From a virus, in the IMG/VR virus record IMGVR_UViG_3300035701_000171, positions 1 to 32,000 of that record: DNA of 32,000 bases, one strand, 5' to 3'. Position 1 is the stretch's first letter. Every line of letters starts with the position of its first letter. The translations under genes were made by a program, and so were the position numbers. The notes under the pieces were generated by a model. The model saw nothing but the letters and a program-made list of their open reading frames with translations. It was not told where the DNA came from and did no database searches. Shown piece after piece: positions 15,773-23,184 of this stretch.

Positions 15773-15991
15773 CTAAGCTCCTATCTTATTGGACTTCTTC
15801 TTTGGATGCATTCCCTTTTCTTTGATTTGATTCTCTAAGATAGGAGCCTCAATATTCATGGGTACAGAAGGAGGAACATTTAAAATATCAATAAATCTGA
15901 TATCCTTAATCTCAATAGAAGTATTTTTTTCTATATAAAACTCTTTTTCTGTTTGTTGTATATCGCAGATTTTTTCAAATGTATTCTTCAT
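15773..15991 (-). CDS. Small protein of unknown function, 72 aa
   Basis: It starts at an ATG seven bases after GAGG and ends seven bases before the next gene. It is mostly hydrophilic with alternating charged residues (TEKEFYIEKNTSIEIKDIRF) and a Lys-rich tail (GMHPKKKSNKIGA). The last 70 bases of the gene carry both arms of an inverted repeat that ends at the next ribosome binding site. No family is recognised. Confidence 0.6.
   Translation of the reverse strand: MKNTFEKICDIQQTEKEFYIEKNTSIEIKDIRFIDILNVPPSVPMNIEAPILENQIKEKGMHPKKKSNKIGA
15777..15847 (-). promoter_or_regulatory. 12-bp inverted repeat that would hide the next ribosome binding site
   Basis: GCTCCTATCTTA (15836-15847 read on the minus strand) is perfectly complementary to TAAGATAGGAGC (15777-15788), with a 47-base loop. 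The second arm contains the GGAG SD of the 201-aa gene. Ribosomes translating the 72-aa gene would have to open this stem, so the downstream gene may be expressed only when the upstream one is translated. The structure is seen in the sequence; the regulatory effect is inferred. Confidence 0.55.
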
Positions 15992-16013
15992 TAATTTACC
16001 TCATTATAATCCA

Positions 16014-16223
16014 TCAGTAATCACACTCATTTATTTTGGTATGTGGTGTAGGTCGATCTTTTCCAGAACGTGGAAGAAATGCACCCCATCCATTTGATTC
16101 ACCAGCTGGTGTAATATCTCTGTTAACTTCCCATTGCTCATTGGGAACTGCGCGGCCAGTACCATGTTTAATCACGTCTGCCGTTTTATTCTTTGTGTAG
16201 TCCGGATTGTGCTTAGTTGCCAT
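16014..16223 (-). CDS. Small basic phage protein, 69 aa, function unknown
   Basis: The ATG at 16223 follows AAGGAG by six bases. A longer frame from 16253 has no SD. The protein is hydrophilic with many Lys, Asn and Pro (MATKHNPDYTKNKTADVIKH) and has no clear fold. Its tight place between other small genes and the portal suggests an accessory head or packaging role, which is inference only. Confidence 0.6.
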   Translation of the reverse strand: MATKHNPDYTKNKTADVIKHGTGRAVPNEQWEVNRDITPAGESNGWGAFLPRSGKDRPTPHTKINECDY

Positions 16224-16265
16224 ATATCTCCTTAATTGTTGGCGGTATTCCACTTAGCAGGAACG

Positions 16266-16284
16266 CGCCTTAATCGCTAAGGCG
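16266..16284 (-). other. Short hairpin after the His-rich gene
   Basis: CGCCTTA and TAAGGCG form a 7-bp stem around a 5-base loop, starting directly at the stop codon of the 68-aa gene. There is no T-run, so termination is not likely. A role in mRNA stability is possible. Confidence 0.35.
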
Positions 16285-16491
16285 TTAATGCTGAGGTTTG
16301 TGTTTCTTCACATAGTTAGACAGAGCATCTACGCTTTGTGTGTAGTCGGAATGCTGACCAAATTCTCCACTGTATTTGGTCCCTCCAACTGCAACGTCAC
16401 CGTGTTTTTTTTCCCAATGTCCCTCATTGAATTGAGGCATTGCGCTCATCTTATCATGTGGATGCGCGCCATGTTTTTTGTGTTCTTTCAT
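16285..16491 (-). CDS. Small His/Lys-rich protein, 68 aa, function unknown
   Basis: The ATG at 16491 has GGGAGA four bases upstream and lies 31 bases after the portal stop; earlier starts would overlap the portal gene without an SD. The protein has about ten His and many Lys (MKEHKKHGAHPHDKMSAM, then KKHGDVAVGGTKYSG). It looks unstructured and may bind metal or nucleic acid. No family is recognised. Confidence 0.55.
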   Translation of the reverse strand: MKEHKKHGAHPHDKMSAMPQFNEGHWEKKHGDVAVGGTKYSGEFGQHSDYTQSVDALSNYVKKHKPQH

Positions 16492-16522
16492 ATGTTCTCC
16501 CATCCAGCTGTGCTGGGCGTTG

Positions 16523-18547
16523 TTATACCGCGCTTTCTTGCGGCTGATTAGCAAGCTTCACAGCTTGAGCATACTCAAAAGCATTCTTAAATTGCATAAA
16601 CTGCATGTCTTCAAGCTCTACCATCATTTTCACTAAGTCTAAATCTGCTTGAGCGTTCTTGTGTTCTGCACTTGCGTGTAGATCTTCCATTTTGGCCATG
16701 CGTTCTCTAGTCGAAGCCATAAGATCCTGTTCTTTAGCCATATCAACTTTAGATTTAGAAAACAGTGACATTATCTTGGCGTTATCCATTTTCTCTTGTT
16801 GTTGAGCTTGTTCTTGCTGTTGCGCTTGTTGCTGCTGGGCCTCATTTTCCATATCCTTAACAACTTGCTGCTTGTTGGTGATAAATGCTGCTCGTATAAT
16901 AGACTTATTTGCAATAGGGATTCCAAGCTCGCGAAAGTGAAGAAGCTGTTGAAGCTCCATTTGTCGTTGGGATGTACTATAATTACCCTCTTCAACAGCG
17001 ACAGCATATTTTTGGCTATGGCTGGACCAAAATCTATCATCTGCATCGCGCCCAAGGATATTTCGGATCTTACCTTTACTGAAGTTTTGACGAATTGCAG
17101 CAAGGCGTATCTTTCCGTACAGGCGCTGCGAGTAGTCGAGTTTATCGAAAACAGTTTGAAGTGTTGTAAGACCTGCTCCCTGACGTAGCATAGACAGAAT
17201 TCCTGCCTTATCGTCTGTTGCGGATCCCAATAATTCTTCATTAACACCTGAGATTTTTGTTATATCTTCTGCAAGGCTATTTGATAGCTCAAGCAAGGAT
17301 TGTGGTATTGCTACTGGCTCGATGCGTTGAATCTCTGCAGGTGTATGCCCTGCTTTCAGAGGGACAAGGAATCCATCACCGCCGCTTGATTGTCTGAATG
17401 CCTTTACGTCTGTCACCACATCTACTGGATAAATCCATCCGGCATTTAAAGAACTTTGTAACAGCTGAAGCTCGATCACCTTTCGCATGTTATATAGAAA
17501 TTGACTGTCTCGTAAATTTCTAATTATACCCATTTTTCGCCATGCATATGCTTGTATATCTTGCTCTATATAGCACTGACAGGGAACAAATGGATACTCA
17601 TCAATACCAAGTAGATTCTTTCCATGATAGACAATCTTACCTGACAGACATAGAACCAGTTTAACAGTTGGAACTTCGATATTCTTCACCTGAAGCCATG
17701 GCTGTTGTTGCAGTACACGCTCCATCATGCCTTCTTCTTCCGCTTCATCCTCTTTCCACTCTACAGACTCACCCGTATATGGATCTAAGACTAGTTTTCC
17801 TGGTCTAGTGCTTCGATAGTAAAATTCATCGTATGTAAATAGGTTTGAAGTTGCAACGTTTTGAAGCTCGGCCTGCATTGGAAAACGCCCGTCTTTCATT
17901 CCACCAGGCTTCATCTTATCGATTTCTTTAGCATAACCAGGCAATAGGGACTTAGCCATCTCTTTACTAGTCCAACGCCTACGCCATATTCCATTACAAT
18001 CGCTAAGGTCTTGCTTGCGTGTATATTGATCTATCAAATAATTATTATAAGCTACTGTATCTGTGAACAGATCACCTGAAACAGGATCGAAAGTGTAATC
18101 TGGATACAGATGTAAAAGTGTTTCACCTGTGTCTAATGCACCCTCAAAAGCCTGAGAAAGGTATTCTTGGAATCCATCACGATCATCGCACCAGCGATTT
18201 ACCTTGTTGTAGTCATCTGCTAATTGATCGCCTTCATCCAAGACAGGAATAGATATTGTAGATTTTCGATTCTTACGTTGATATCCTGCAATCATGTTGA
18301 TGTGACGACGAATCAAGTTGAAATAGAATTTTTGAACGTTTTGTGATTGAGACCCATAGACTTGGTTATAAAGCTGTTGGTCGCCTACCTTGAATCTTTT
18401 ATCAATTGAACCTTGCACCCAGTGACTTGCATTTGTTGGATACTGGCTTGTGTAAAACCAGTCCATCATTTGTTTTAGATCCTTAGCTTGTACATCTGAT
18501 GGGTCTATATATCCCAAAGAATAACCGCCCGATTCGTATGACCCCAT
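16523..18547 (-). CDS. Portal protein, P22-like, 674 aa
   Basis: This is the dodecameric ring through which DNA enters and leaves the head. Length and pattern fit the P22-type portal group: an N-terminal helical wing (FYFNLIRRHINMIAGYQRKN), a long central clip and stem region (LVPLKAGHTPAEIQRIEPVA, then SGVNEELLGSATDDKAGIL), and a C-terminal Gln-rich coiled coil (QQQQAQQQEQAQQQ) that may form a barrel. I place the start at the ATG at 18547, although only GGA lies upstream. A TTG at 18565 would add six residues and has no SD, and a 6-bp hairpin (TGTGAT/ATCACA) lies just above it. Directly upstream are the terminase genes, the usual order. Confidence 0.85.
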   Translation of the reverse strand: MGSYESGGYSLGYIDPSDVQAKDLKQMMDWFYTSQYPTNASHWVQGSIDKRFKVGDQQLYNQVYGSQSQNVQKFYFNLIRRHINMIAGYQRKNRKSTISIPVLDEGDQLADDYNKVNRWCDDRDGFQEYLSQAFEGALDTGETLLHLYPDYTFDPVSGDLFTDTVAYNNYLIDQYTRKQDLSDCNGIWRRRWTSKEMAKSLLPGYAKEIDKMKPGGMKDGRFPMQAELQNVATSNLFTYDEFYYRSTRPGKLVLDPYTGESVEWKEDEAEEEGMMERVLQQQPWLQVKNIEVPTVKLVLCLSGKIVYHGKNLLGIDEYPFVPCQCYIEQDIQAYAWRKMGIIRNLRDSQFLYNMRKVIELQLLQSSLNAGWIYPVDVVTDVKAFRQSSGGDGFLVPLKAGHTPAEIQRIEPVAIPQSLLELSNSLAEDITKISGVNEELLGSATDDKAGILSMLRQGAGLTTLQTVFDKLDYSQRLYGKIRLAAIRQNFSKGKIRNILGRDADDRFWSSHSQKYAVAVEEGNYSTSQRQMELQQLLHFRELGIPIANKSIIRAAFITNKQQVVKDMENEAQQQQAQQQEQAQQQEKMDNAKIMSLFSKSKVDMAKEQDLMASTRERMAKMEDLHASAEHKNAQADLDLVKMMVELEDMQFMQFKNAFEYAQAVKLANQPQESAV

Positions 18548-18621
18548 ATAGCATGTCCATGGCAATGTGATTTAAGTTTTTTATATCACATAACGGAGGA
18601 ATTATCAAATTTTATTTCTCA

Positions 18622-18798
18622 TCAAACAGGAGCCGAACCAAACTTATTTGATTCATCTTTCTCTTCTAAATTCCTATAACTTTCTAGCATGCTTTTACGT
18701 AATATTTTTAATACACGTTTTTTTTCCATTGGAGAAGCTTTTTCCCATTCTTCTTCCAGTCTAGTGCTTACAACGAAAAAAGGCTTATAGGGATCCAT
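18622..18798 (-). CDS. Small protein between terminase and portal, 58 aa
   Basis: The ATG at 18798 follows the terminase stop by one base and has AGGA seven bases upstream; the longer frame that begins inside the terminase gene is not needed. It is a charged helical protein (STRLEEEWEKASPMEKKRVL). No domain is recognised. Small genes between terminase and portal are common in tailed phages. Confidence 0.6.
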   Translation of the reverse strand: MDPYKPFFVVSTRLEEEWEKASPMEKKRVLKILRKSMLESYRNLEEKDESNKFGSAPV

Positions 18799-18799
18799 A

Positions 18800-20074
18800 C
18801 TAAAATCCTGTAATCTGACTATTAAAAGAAGAGTATATGTCATCGTCTTGAAAAACTTTTCTCCTAAGTTGATCATAGCTTATGTTTTCATCGGGATGAC
18901 TAAACTCACCTTGGGGAAATGCTGAACAAACAGCATACCTAAGCGCATCACATATGTGATCGTTCTTCTTAACCGGTTTATCTTCCCCTCTATCTGCTGC
19001 CTTAGAATCCCAAGCATAAGATTGGAGATGCTCTCTTAAAGTTGTGCAACCTTTTTGAATGACTATGTTTTTTCCTCCAATAAACTTTGAGCAGATCTTA
19101 ATGCCAAGTAAGACGTCGTTATTTGCATCCAGTACGGGAAGTTCAGCTTGTCTAAGAGAAATCTTGAGGGACGCTGCCGCAGGGTCCACATAAACTGCAG
19201 ATAAGTTTTTATAACCAATAAACTCTTTGATATCCCGAACGAGTTCCTGATCCGTTTTGGAACGCCCTTTTTTAGCTGAATCGTAGTAATACTCCGCTTC
19301 AACCCGAATTTGCGGCCACTTGTTTGGCGTAACCGCCAATAGAACGGCCGCCGTAGCATTAGTGGTGCCATAATCAATCCCGACAATGTAATAACTCGGA
19401 GCAGGGAAAGGATTTTCATATTCATTATCTTTGTCGTAGCAGTCATATATAGCCCCATGTGCAAGCGCCCATTCACCCAATATGTATCGGTTGTACCACA
19501 TGCCTGTGTAAGAAGCCTTGAGCTGTTGTTTATACTTGTCATCTAGTATAGGATTGTCTTCAAGGTTAAAGCTCCAATGAACCAAGTCTAATCCTGGTTT
19601 GTCAAGATAGTCCTTTTTAAGCCAGTGTGCCGGTCCTTCAGGGTTGCATGTCGCTAGTAGTTTCGCTCCCGGAACTCGTAGGCGTGACTCTAGCATCTTC
19701 CAAAATGGTTCCGGAAGATTCGTCGCCTCGTCGACATAAGCGAGCGCAAGAGTACTCCCTTGAATAGTTGATACAGCAGAGACATCCGGAGCCCCCACAA
19801 ACCATACATCCCGACCGTACAGCCGACTCATTCCCGCTTTCTCTGTTGGACATGGAAAACCTAACCTTCTGTAAAGATGAGTTAGAATATTTCGTTGAAT
19901 AGCCGTTCGGTTAACGCCTATGATCATGGCATCACCAGGTGGTCCATTCTTTAGATCATAGATTAAGCGCTCTATGCTTGAGTATGTCTTACCAGAACTT
20001 ACAGCACCGACCCATATGTTGAATCGATGCGTAGCCTCACAAAAACTTTTATTCTGCTTGGGACTTGTTGGCAT
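18800..20074 (-). CDS. terL: Terminase large subunit, 424 aa
   Basis: This is the packaging motor and nuclease. The ATPase half has Walker A GAVSSGKT (residues 23-30), Walker B LALAYVDEA (108-116, with Asp114-Glu115) and a coupling-type TCNPEGP at 141-147. The nuclease half has GIDYGTTNATA (Asp233), YVDPAA (Asp296) and NDHICDALRYA (Asp371 and Asp375), the RNase H-like metal site. Length matches the Terminase_3/XtmB group. It overlaps the small subunit gene by 26 bases, so it is coupled to it. The packaging strategy (cos or headful) cannot be told from this alone. Confidence 0.95.
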   Translation of the reverse strand: MPTSPKQNKSFCEATHRFNIWVGAVSSGKTYSSIERLIYDLKNGPPGDAMIIGVNRTAIQRNILTHLYRRLGFPCPTEKAGMSRLYGRDVWFVGAPDVSAVSTIQGSTLALAYVDEATNLPEPFWKMLESRLRVPGAKLLATCNPEGPAHWLKKDYLDKPGLDLVHWSFNLEDNPILDDKYKQQLKASYTGMWYNRYILGEWALAHGAIYDCYDKDNEYENPFPAPSYYIVGIDYGTTNATAAVLLAVTPNKWPQIRVEAEYYYDSAKKGRSKTDQELVRDIKEFIGYKNLSAVYVDPAAASLKISLRQAELPVLDANNDVLLGIKICSKFIGGKNIVIQKGCTTLREHLQSYAWDSKAADRGEDKPVKKNDHICDALRYAVCSAFPQGEFSHPDENISYDQLRRKVFQDDDIYSSFNSQITGF

Positions 20075-20462
20075 TATCCTTCAACTCCGCATTTTCGTAT
20101 TGAAGTTGCATAATTAATTGGCTTTGATCGATTTGTTCTTGATTAGCCGCTATAAGATGAGCCATTTCAGGTTCTTTCATACCTAATCTGCATCTAGCTA
20201 GAAAAATAAGCATGGTTGAATTACCTGGAGCTTTATTACTTAAAGCTTTTGCATGAATCATTGCTTTTAAATCTGCTATACCTGCCCCCTGTGGAGTTGC
20301 TCTATATTCTCCGAAATTACAACCATATTCTGTTTTAAATCTTCTGTAGAAAGTATCGTTATCCATCCTGAATTTACCAGCTATTTCAGGACCACTACAG
20401 TCACATTCAATCAGCTTTTCTACAATATCCCAGTTAATTTCTTTTAGAGGCCGACCCGCCAT
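20049..20462 (-). CDS. terS: Terminase small subunit, 137 aa
   Basis: This recognises the packaging site and feeds DNA to TerL. The N-terminus (MAGRPLKEINWDIVEKLIEC) leads to a helix-turn-helix around residues 22-42 (CSGPEIAGKFRMDNDTFYRR). The middle is helical (MIHAKALSNKAPGNSTMLIF), and the C-terminus is a Gln/Asn-rich coiled coil suited to oligomerisation. The SD GGAGG is four bases before ATG. It sits directly upstream of terL behind a candidate promoter. Confidence 0.88.
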   Translation of the reverse strand: MAGRPLKEINWDIVEKLIECDCSGPEIAGKFRMDNDTFYRRFKTEYGCNFGEYRATPQGAGIADLKAMIHAKALSNKAPGNSTMLIFLARCRLGMKEPEMAHLIAANQEQIDQSQLIMQLQYENAELKDNANKSQAE

Positions 20463-20494
20463 GATTCCTCCACAATATACAACATATATTTATA

Positions 20495-20523
20495 TATATA
20501 ATATATATTGTAATATGTGGCAA
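20495..20523 (-). promoter_or_regulatory. Candidate promoter for the terminase and head genes
   Basis: On the minus strand TTGCCA and TATATA are spaced 17 bases apart in the 75-base gap before terS. The gap is a very AT-rich run with several TATA steps, so the exact -10 is uncertain. This could start the late packaging and head operon. Confidence 0.45.
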
Positions 20524-20537
20524 GTGGAATCAATATT

Positions 20538-20747
20538 CTACCATTGGTTAGAAGGACATTCCTCGTTTTGGCATATTTCTCCGTACTTCCAATGATGATG
20601 GCAATAAGGGCATTTCCATTCTTTTTCATACTCTGCATGAGTAGGTGTAGATGCCATTATTGGACAAAAAAACGCGCAACATGCGACGACTAGAACTTCG
20701 AACACGAAAACTGTTAGAGGGGAAATATTCTTAATCATTGTTAACAT
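20538..20747 (-). CDS. Small exported or membrane protein with zinc-ribbon-like motif, 69 aa
   Basis: Residues about 10-31 form a hydrophobic segment (signal peptide or anchor). The C-terminal part has CPYCHHHWKYGEICQNEEC (Cys46, Cys49, Cys59, Cys64 with three His), a zinc-ribbon-like arrangement. The start overlaps the end of the upstream 106-aa gene and has only a weak GAGA; the ATG at codon 4 is an alternative. Small proteins with a membrane segment and zinc knuckle are known in phages, but the role is unknown. Confidence 0.55.
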   Translation of the reverse strand: MLTMIKNISPLTVFVFEVLVVACCAFFCPIMASTPTHAEYEKEWKCPYCHHHWKYGEICQNEECPSNQW

Positions 20748-21051
20748 TTTGTTTCTCGTTATGTTTTTCTTTAATGCACTTTACGAACTCTTCATAAAAA
20801 TTTTCTATGTCACTTTGAAGCAAAACTGATAAATTTATAAAATCAACAAATATGGAAAAAATTTGATCATGTGTTATACTGATGATTTTTTTATTTGAAC
20901 TTTTTTTAATTTCTTCTAAAAAATGATTCACTTTCATAGAGAAAATAGAAAGTTCACCAAATATTTTCCCTACATGCTTTCCATCTCCAACTTTAAATAA
21001 TATTCTATGTATATCTTCTTCTGTAAGGTTGAAAAAGTTTTTATCTTCCAC
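20731..21051 (-). CDS. Hypothetical protein, 106 aa
   Basis: It begins at GTG with GAGG four bases upstream, the same spacing as before terS. It is helical, with residues rich in Lys, Glu, Phe and Ile (FVDFINLSVLLQSDIENFYE). There is no membrane segment of clear length. It overlaps the following gene by 17 bases. Function unknown. Confidence 0.6.
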   Translation of the reverse strand: MEDKNFFNLTEEDIHRILFKVGDGKHVGKIFGELSIFSMKVNHFLEEIKKSSNKKIISITHDQIFSIFVDFINLSVLLQSDIENFYEEFVKCIKEKHNEKQNVNND

Positions 21052-21068
21052 GATTCCTCAAATTGTAA

Positions 21069-21100
21069 GTGAGCCCATATATTTACATACATGGGCCCAC
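21069..21100 (-). terminator. Hairpin after the collagen-like gene, weak terminator candidate
   Basis: A 10-bp stem with one G-U pair (GTGGGCCCAT with ATGGGCTCAC on the minus strand) surrounds a 12-base AT-rich loop, 15 bases after the gene stop. It is followed by TTACAATTT, a poor U-tract. It could end or thin the transcript of the collagen-like gene. Confidence 0.4.
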
Positions 21101-21114
21101 AATATATTACAGAT

Positions 21115-21639
21115 TCAATTTAAGGCAATGACTTCTCCACAGCTATGAGATGCATCATCACCAGGAGCTTGTGTAAATCCGCTGGCAACTGAACCATTAA
21201 CCAAAGCTGAATTTATCCAAAAAGAAAGTGCCCAACTTGGGACAGGAATAGGAACAGGAACAGTGATTTTGGCTTGCGCCTGCCACTGAAGTTGATAAAC
21301 ACCAGCCTTAAGAAACTTAATCTCACCAGTAGAATTCATCATCGTAAGATCAAAATCCAACGCTGAGACTTCATTTTGTGATTCAAAGAGAACTTGATCT
21401 CCTATTTGACCAACATTATAGGGAGCAATCAATTGGATCTTTGAACTGAAGACGTTTGCATATGGAAGCATATGCTCTTCACAATCACAACGTCCTGGAT
21501 CGCCTTTTTGTCCTTGAAGACCTTGTGGTCCTTGGGAACCAGTTTGTCCCGGAATTCCTTGAACTCCAGGAACACCTTGAACCCCTTGAGGACCTTGCAA
21601 ACAACAACATTCATGAAATTTATGTTCATCTTTGCACAT
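21115..21639 (-). CDS. Collagen-like protein with short C1q/TNF-like domain, 174 aa
   Basis: Residues about 15-50 hold twelve G-x-y triplets (GPQGVQGVPGVQGIPG). Cys clusters on both sides (CCC at 11-13, CDC at 51-53) could link chains. Residues about 60-174 resemble the jelly-roll C-terminal domain of BclA/C1q-type proteins (IKFLKAGVYQLQWQAQAKIT, then FWINSALVNGS). It stops at GEVIALN, before the last strand of such domains, so it may be truncated. The SD is AAGGAG. In phages such proteins are fibres or surface adhesins; the isolated position suggests an accessory gene. Confidence 0.75.
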   Translation of the reverse strand: MCKDEHKFHECCCLQGPQGVQGVPGVQGIPGQTGSQGPQGLQGQKGDPGRCDCEEHMLPYANVFSSKIQLIAPYNVGQIGDQVLFESQNEVSALDFDLTMMNSTGEIKFLKAGVYQLQWQAQAKITVPVPIPVPSWALSFWINSALVNGSVASGFTQAPGDDASHSCGEVIALN

Positions 21640-21751
21640 AATTTCGCTCCTTGTTAAAAAATGTCTAGTAGATAAAATCTACCATGACGAATTTAACTTG
21701 ATCAAAAAGAATATTTTGTGCAAATTCCTGTTCAGGATATGTTTGTGAGAA

Positions 21752-22321
21752 TTATTTCCTAGCACAAAATGAACACTTTTCTATGCCAATTAACTGATCC
21801 ACTATGTTCAAACATTCCTGTATACAAAAAAATATATTCTTGTAGGTAGGAACAGGAAAACGTTTAAGGTTCACAAGCGAATGTATATCTCTATATATTT
21901 TTTCGAAACATCTGAATTGTTGTTTTTTGGACGAATGACAAGATGGTATGATATCACTTGAATGCGCACAGTCAAATCCTATCCAATGATCAATCGAATG
22001 CATTAAAGATAGGTTATTGTCGTTGTAAGTAACTCCACCATGGCAATGAATCTTTTGTATGTTTCCTATAGTTTCTTTCGTGTGAAACACATGGTTTTCA
22101 GGTACTTTCACGTACCCGCATAGATGACCACCGAAATAAATATTTTGATTGATAAAATCCGTATGAAACACTCTGTGTACCATGCACTCATGTCCTAGAT
22201 AATCGAATGTAATTTTATCGCACTCCTCTATCCACTCACCATAGCCACAGTTTGAAAGTTTCTGGTCGCATGTAAAAAGAAATATCTCTTCTTTTATTGT
22301 ATAATTTTTATTTTCAACCAT
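21752..22321 (-). CDS. Conserved HGG/GFDCAH-motif phage protein, 189 aa, function unknown
   Basis: It carries HCHGGVTYN (92-100) and WIGFDCAHSSDIIPSC (113-128) with GYVKVPENH (69-77) before them. I recognise this pattern (GYV-x-VP, then HGG-x-T, then GFDCAH-x-x-D) from many phage and bacterial hypothetical proteins, but I know of no proven activity. Invariant-looking His, Cys and Asp residues could bind metal or form an active site. The C-terminal CSFC (183-186) is a possible zinc knuckle. The SD AAGGA is nine bases from ATG. It has no membrane segment. It sits between the recombinase and the collagen-like gene. Confidence 0.75.
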   Translation of the reverse strand: MVENKNYTIKEEIFLFTCDQKLSNCGYGEWIEECDKITFDYLGHECMVHRVFHTDFINQNIYFGGHLCGYVKVPENHVFHTKETIGNIQKIHCHGGVTYNDNNLSLMHSIDHWIGFDCAHSSDIIPSCHSSKKQQFRCFEKIYRDIHSLVNLKRFPVPTYKNIFFCIQECLNIVDQLIGIEKCSFCARK

Positions 22322-22429
22322 TACGTATCATCCTTTTTTTAACCACAAACCTTTACTGTGGAATCAGGATAGAGAATACACGCATCTAGATATTTAATCA
22401 CGAAAATTAACAAAGTATCATATGATCCA

Positions 22430-23002
22430 TTAAACCTTGATGTTTAACTTTTCAAGATATTTATATAAACACGTTCTAGAAATCCCCAATTCTTCCGCTA
22501 TTTTTGTCTTGCTCTTACGTGTAAGTAACTCTTTCTTCAGTATCTCAATATCCCCTTCATTAAGCTTTTCACTTCTCCCTTTGAATCTCCCTAACTTCTT
22601 GGCTATCACAATTCCTTCTTGTTGCCTTTCTCGAATGAAAGCGTATTCAAATTCCGCAAAAGATCCTAGAATATGAAGCATCAAGTTGGAGAAGGAAGAA
22701 TTCTCGTTTGTGAATTCCAGATTCTCTTTTACAAAACAGACTTTTACTTTTTTTTCAGTTATTGTTGTAACGAGCTTCTTCAAGTCATAGACGTTTCGTG
22801 CAAGACGATCCATGCTGTGGACAAAAATAACGTCATCCTCTCTTACAAACTCTAACATCTGCTGCAACTGTGGCCTACCGATTGTTGACTTAGCCGATGC
22901 ATACTCAATAAACTTCTTATCTAACTGTAATTGATCGAGCTGCCTATCTGGATTCTGATCGATTGTGCTAACTCGTATATATCCTATTCGTTTACCGGTC
23001 AT
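22430..23002 (-). CDS. Serine recombinase, resolvase/invertase family, 190 aa
   Basis: The N-terminal catalytic domain has YIRVSTIDQN with the nucleophile Ser12 and Arg10, and MDRLARN (64-70) with conserved Arg66 and Arg69. The E-helix region FAEFEYAFIRERQQEG (116-131) leads to a C-terminal helix-turn-helix (about 164-185, TKIAEELGISRTCLYKYL). Length is that of small resolvases and invertases, not large integrases. It could resolve genome multimers or invert a segment. I see no clear recombination sites next to it. The ATG overlaps the stop of the 55-aa membrane gene (ATGA). Confidence 0.9.
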   Translation of the reverse strand: MTGKRIGYIRVSTIDQNPDRQLDQLQLDKKFIEYASAKSTIGRPQLQQMLEFVREDDVIFVHSMDRLARNVYDLKKLVTTITEKKVKVCFVKENLEFTNENSSFSNLMLHILGSFAEFEYAFIRERQQEGIVIAKKLGRFKGRSEKLNEGDIEILKKELLTRKSKTKIAEELGISRTCLYKYLEKLNIKV

Positions 23003-23166
23003 TTTTTTCCCTTCTTTATAAAAATCTCATATAATTTGTCTGTATGTGCAGATTGTTTAGATATCGATCGTTCAATCTTTTCATTCATTAAATAGAATCC
23101 AATAATCATCGTAATCCACAATACTATAAATTCTATATGACTTTTCAAATGTTTTCCGTCTTGCAT
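22999..23166 (-). CDS. Small single-span membrane protein, 55 aa (easily missed)
   Basis: ATG at 23166 opens a frame that ends at the TGA overlapping the recombinase start (ATGA). Residues about 12-27 (EFIVLWITMIIGFYLM) form a membrane segment, preceded by a short basic N-terminus and followed by a charged tail rich in Lys. This fits the neighbouring membrane genes. There is no clear SD, but the start lies 18 bases after the previous stop, so reinitiation is possible. It accounts for a gap that would otherwise be empty. Confidence 0.55.
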   Translation of the reverse strand: MQDGKHLKSHIEFIVLWITMIIGFYLMNEKIERSISKQSAHTDKLYEIFIKKGKK

Positions 23167-23184
23167 GTATTTAATTATTTGTTA

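Noticed and set aside
16771-17247. Open frames on both strands inside the portal gene
   Set aside because: They lie fully inside the portal gene in other frames, without SD sites or recognisable motifs.
19063-19542. 159-codon minus frame inside the large terminase gene
   Set aside because: The terminase frame has all ATPase and nuclease motifs across this part; the other frame is a shadow.
22322-22429. Short CCACA/TGTGG hairpin before the HGG-motif gene as a terminator
   Set aside because: The stem is only 5 bp and no T-run follows on either strand.
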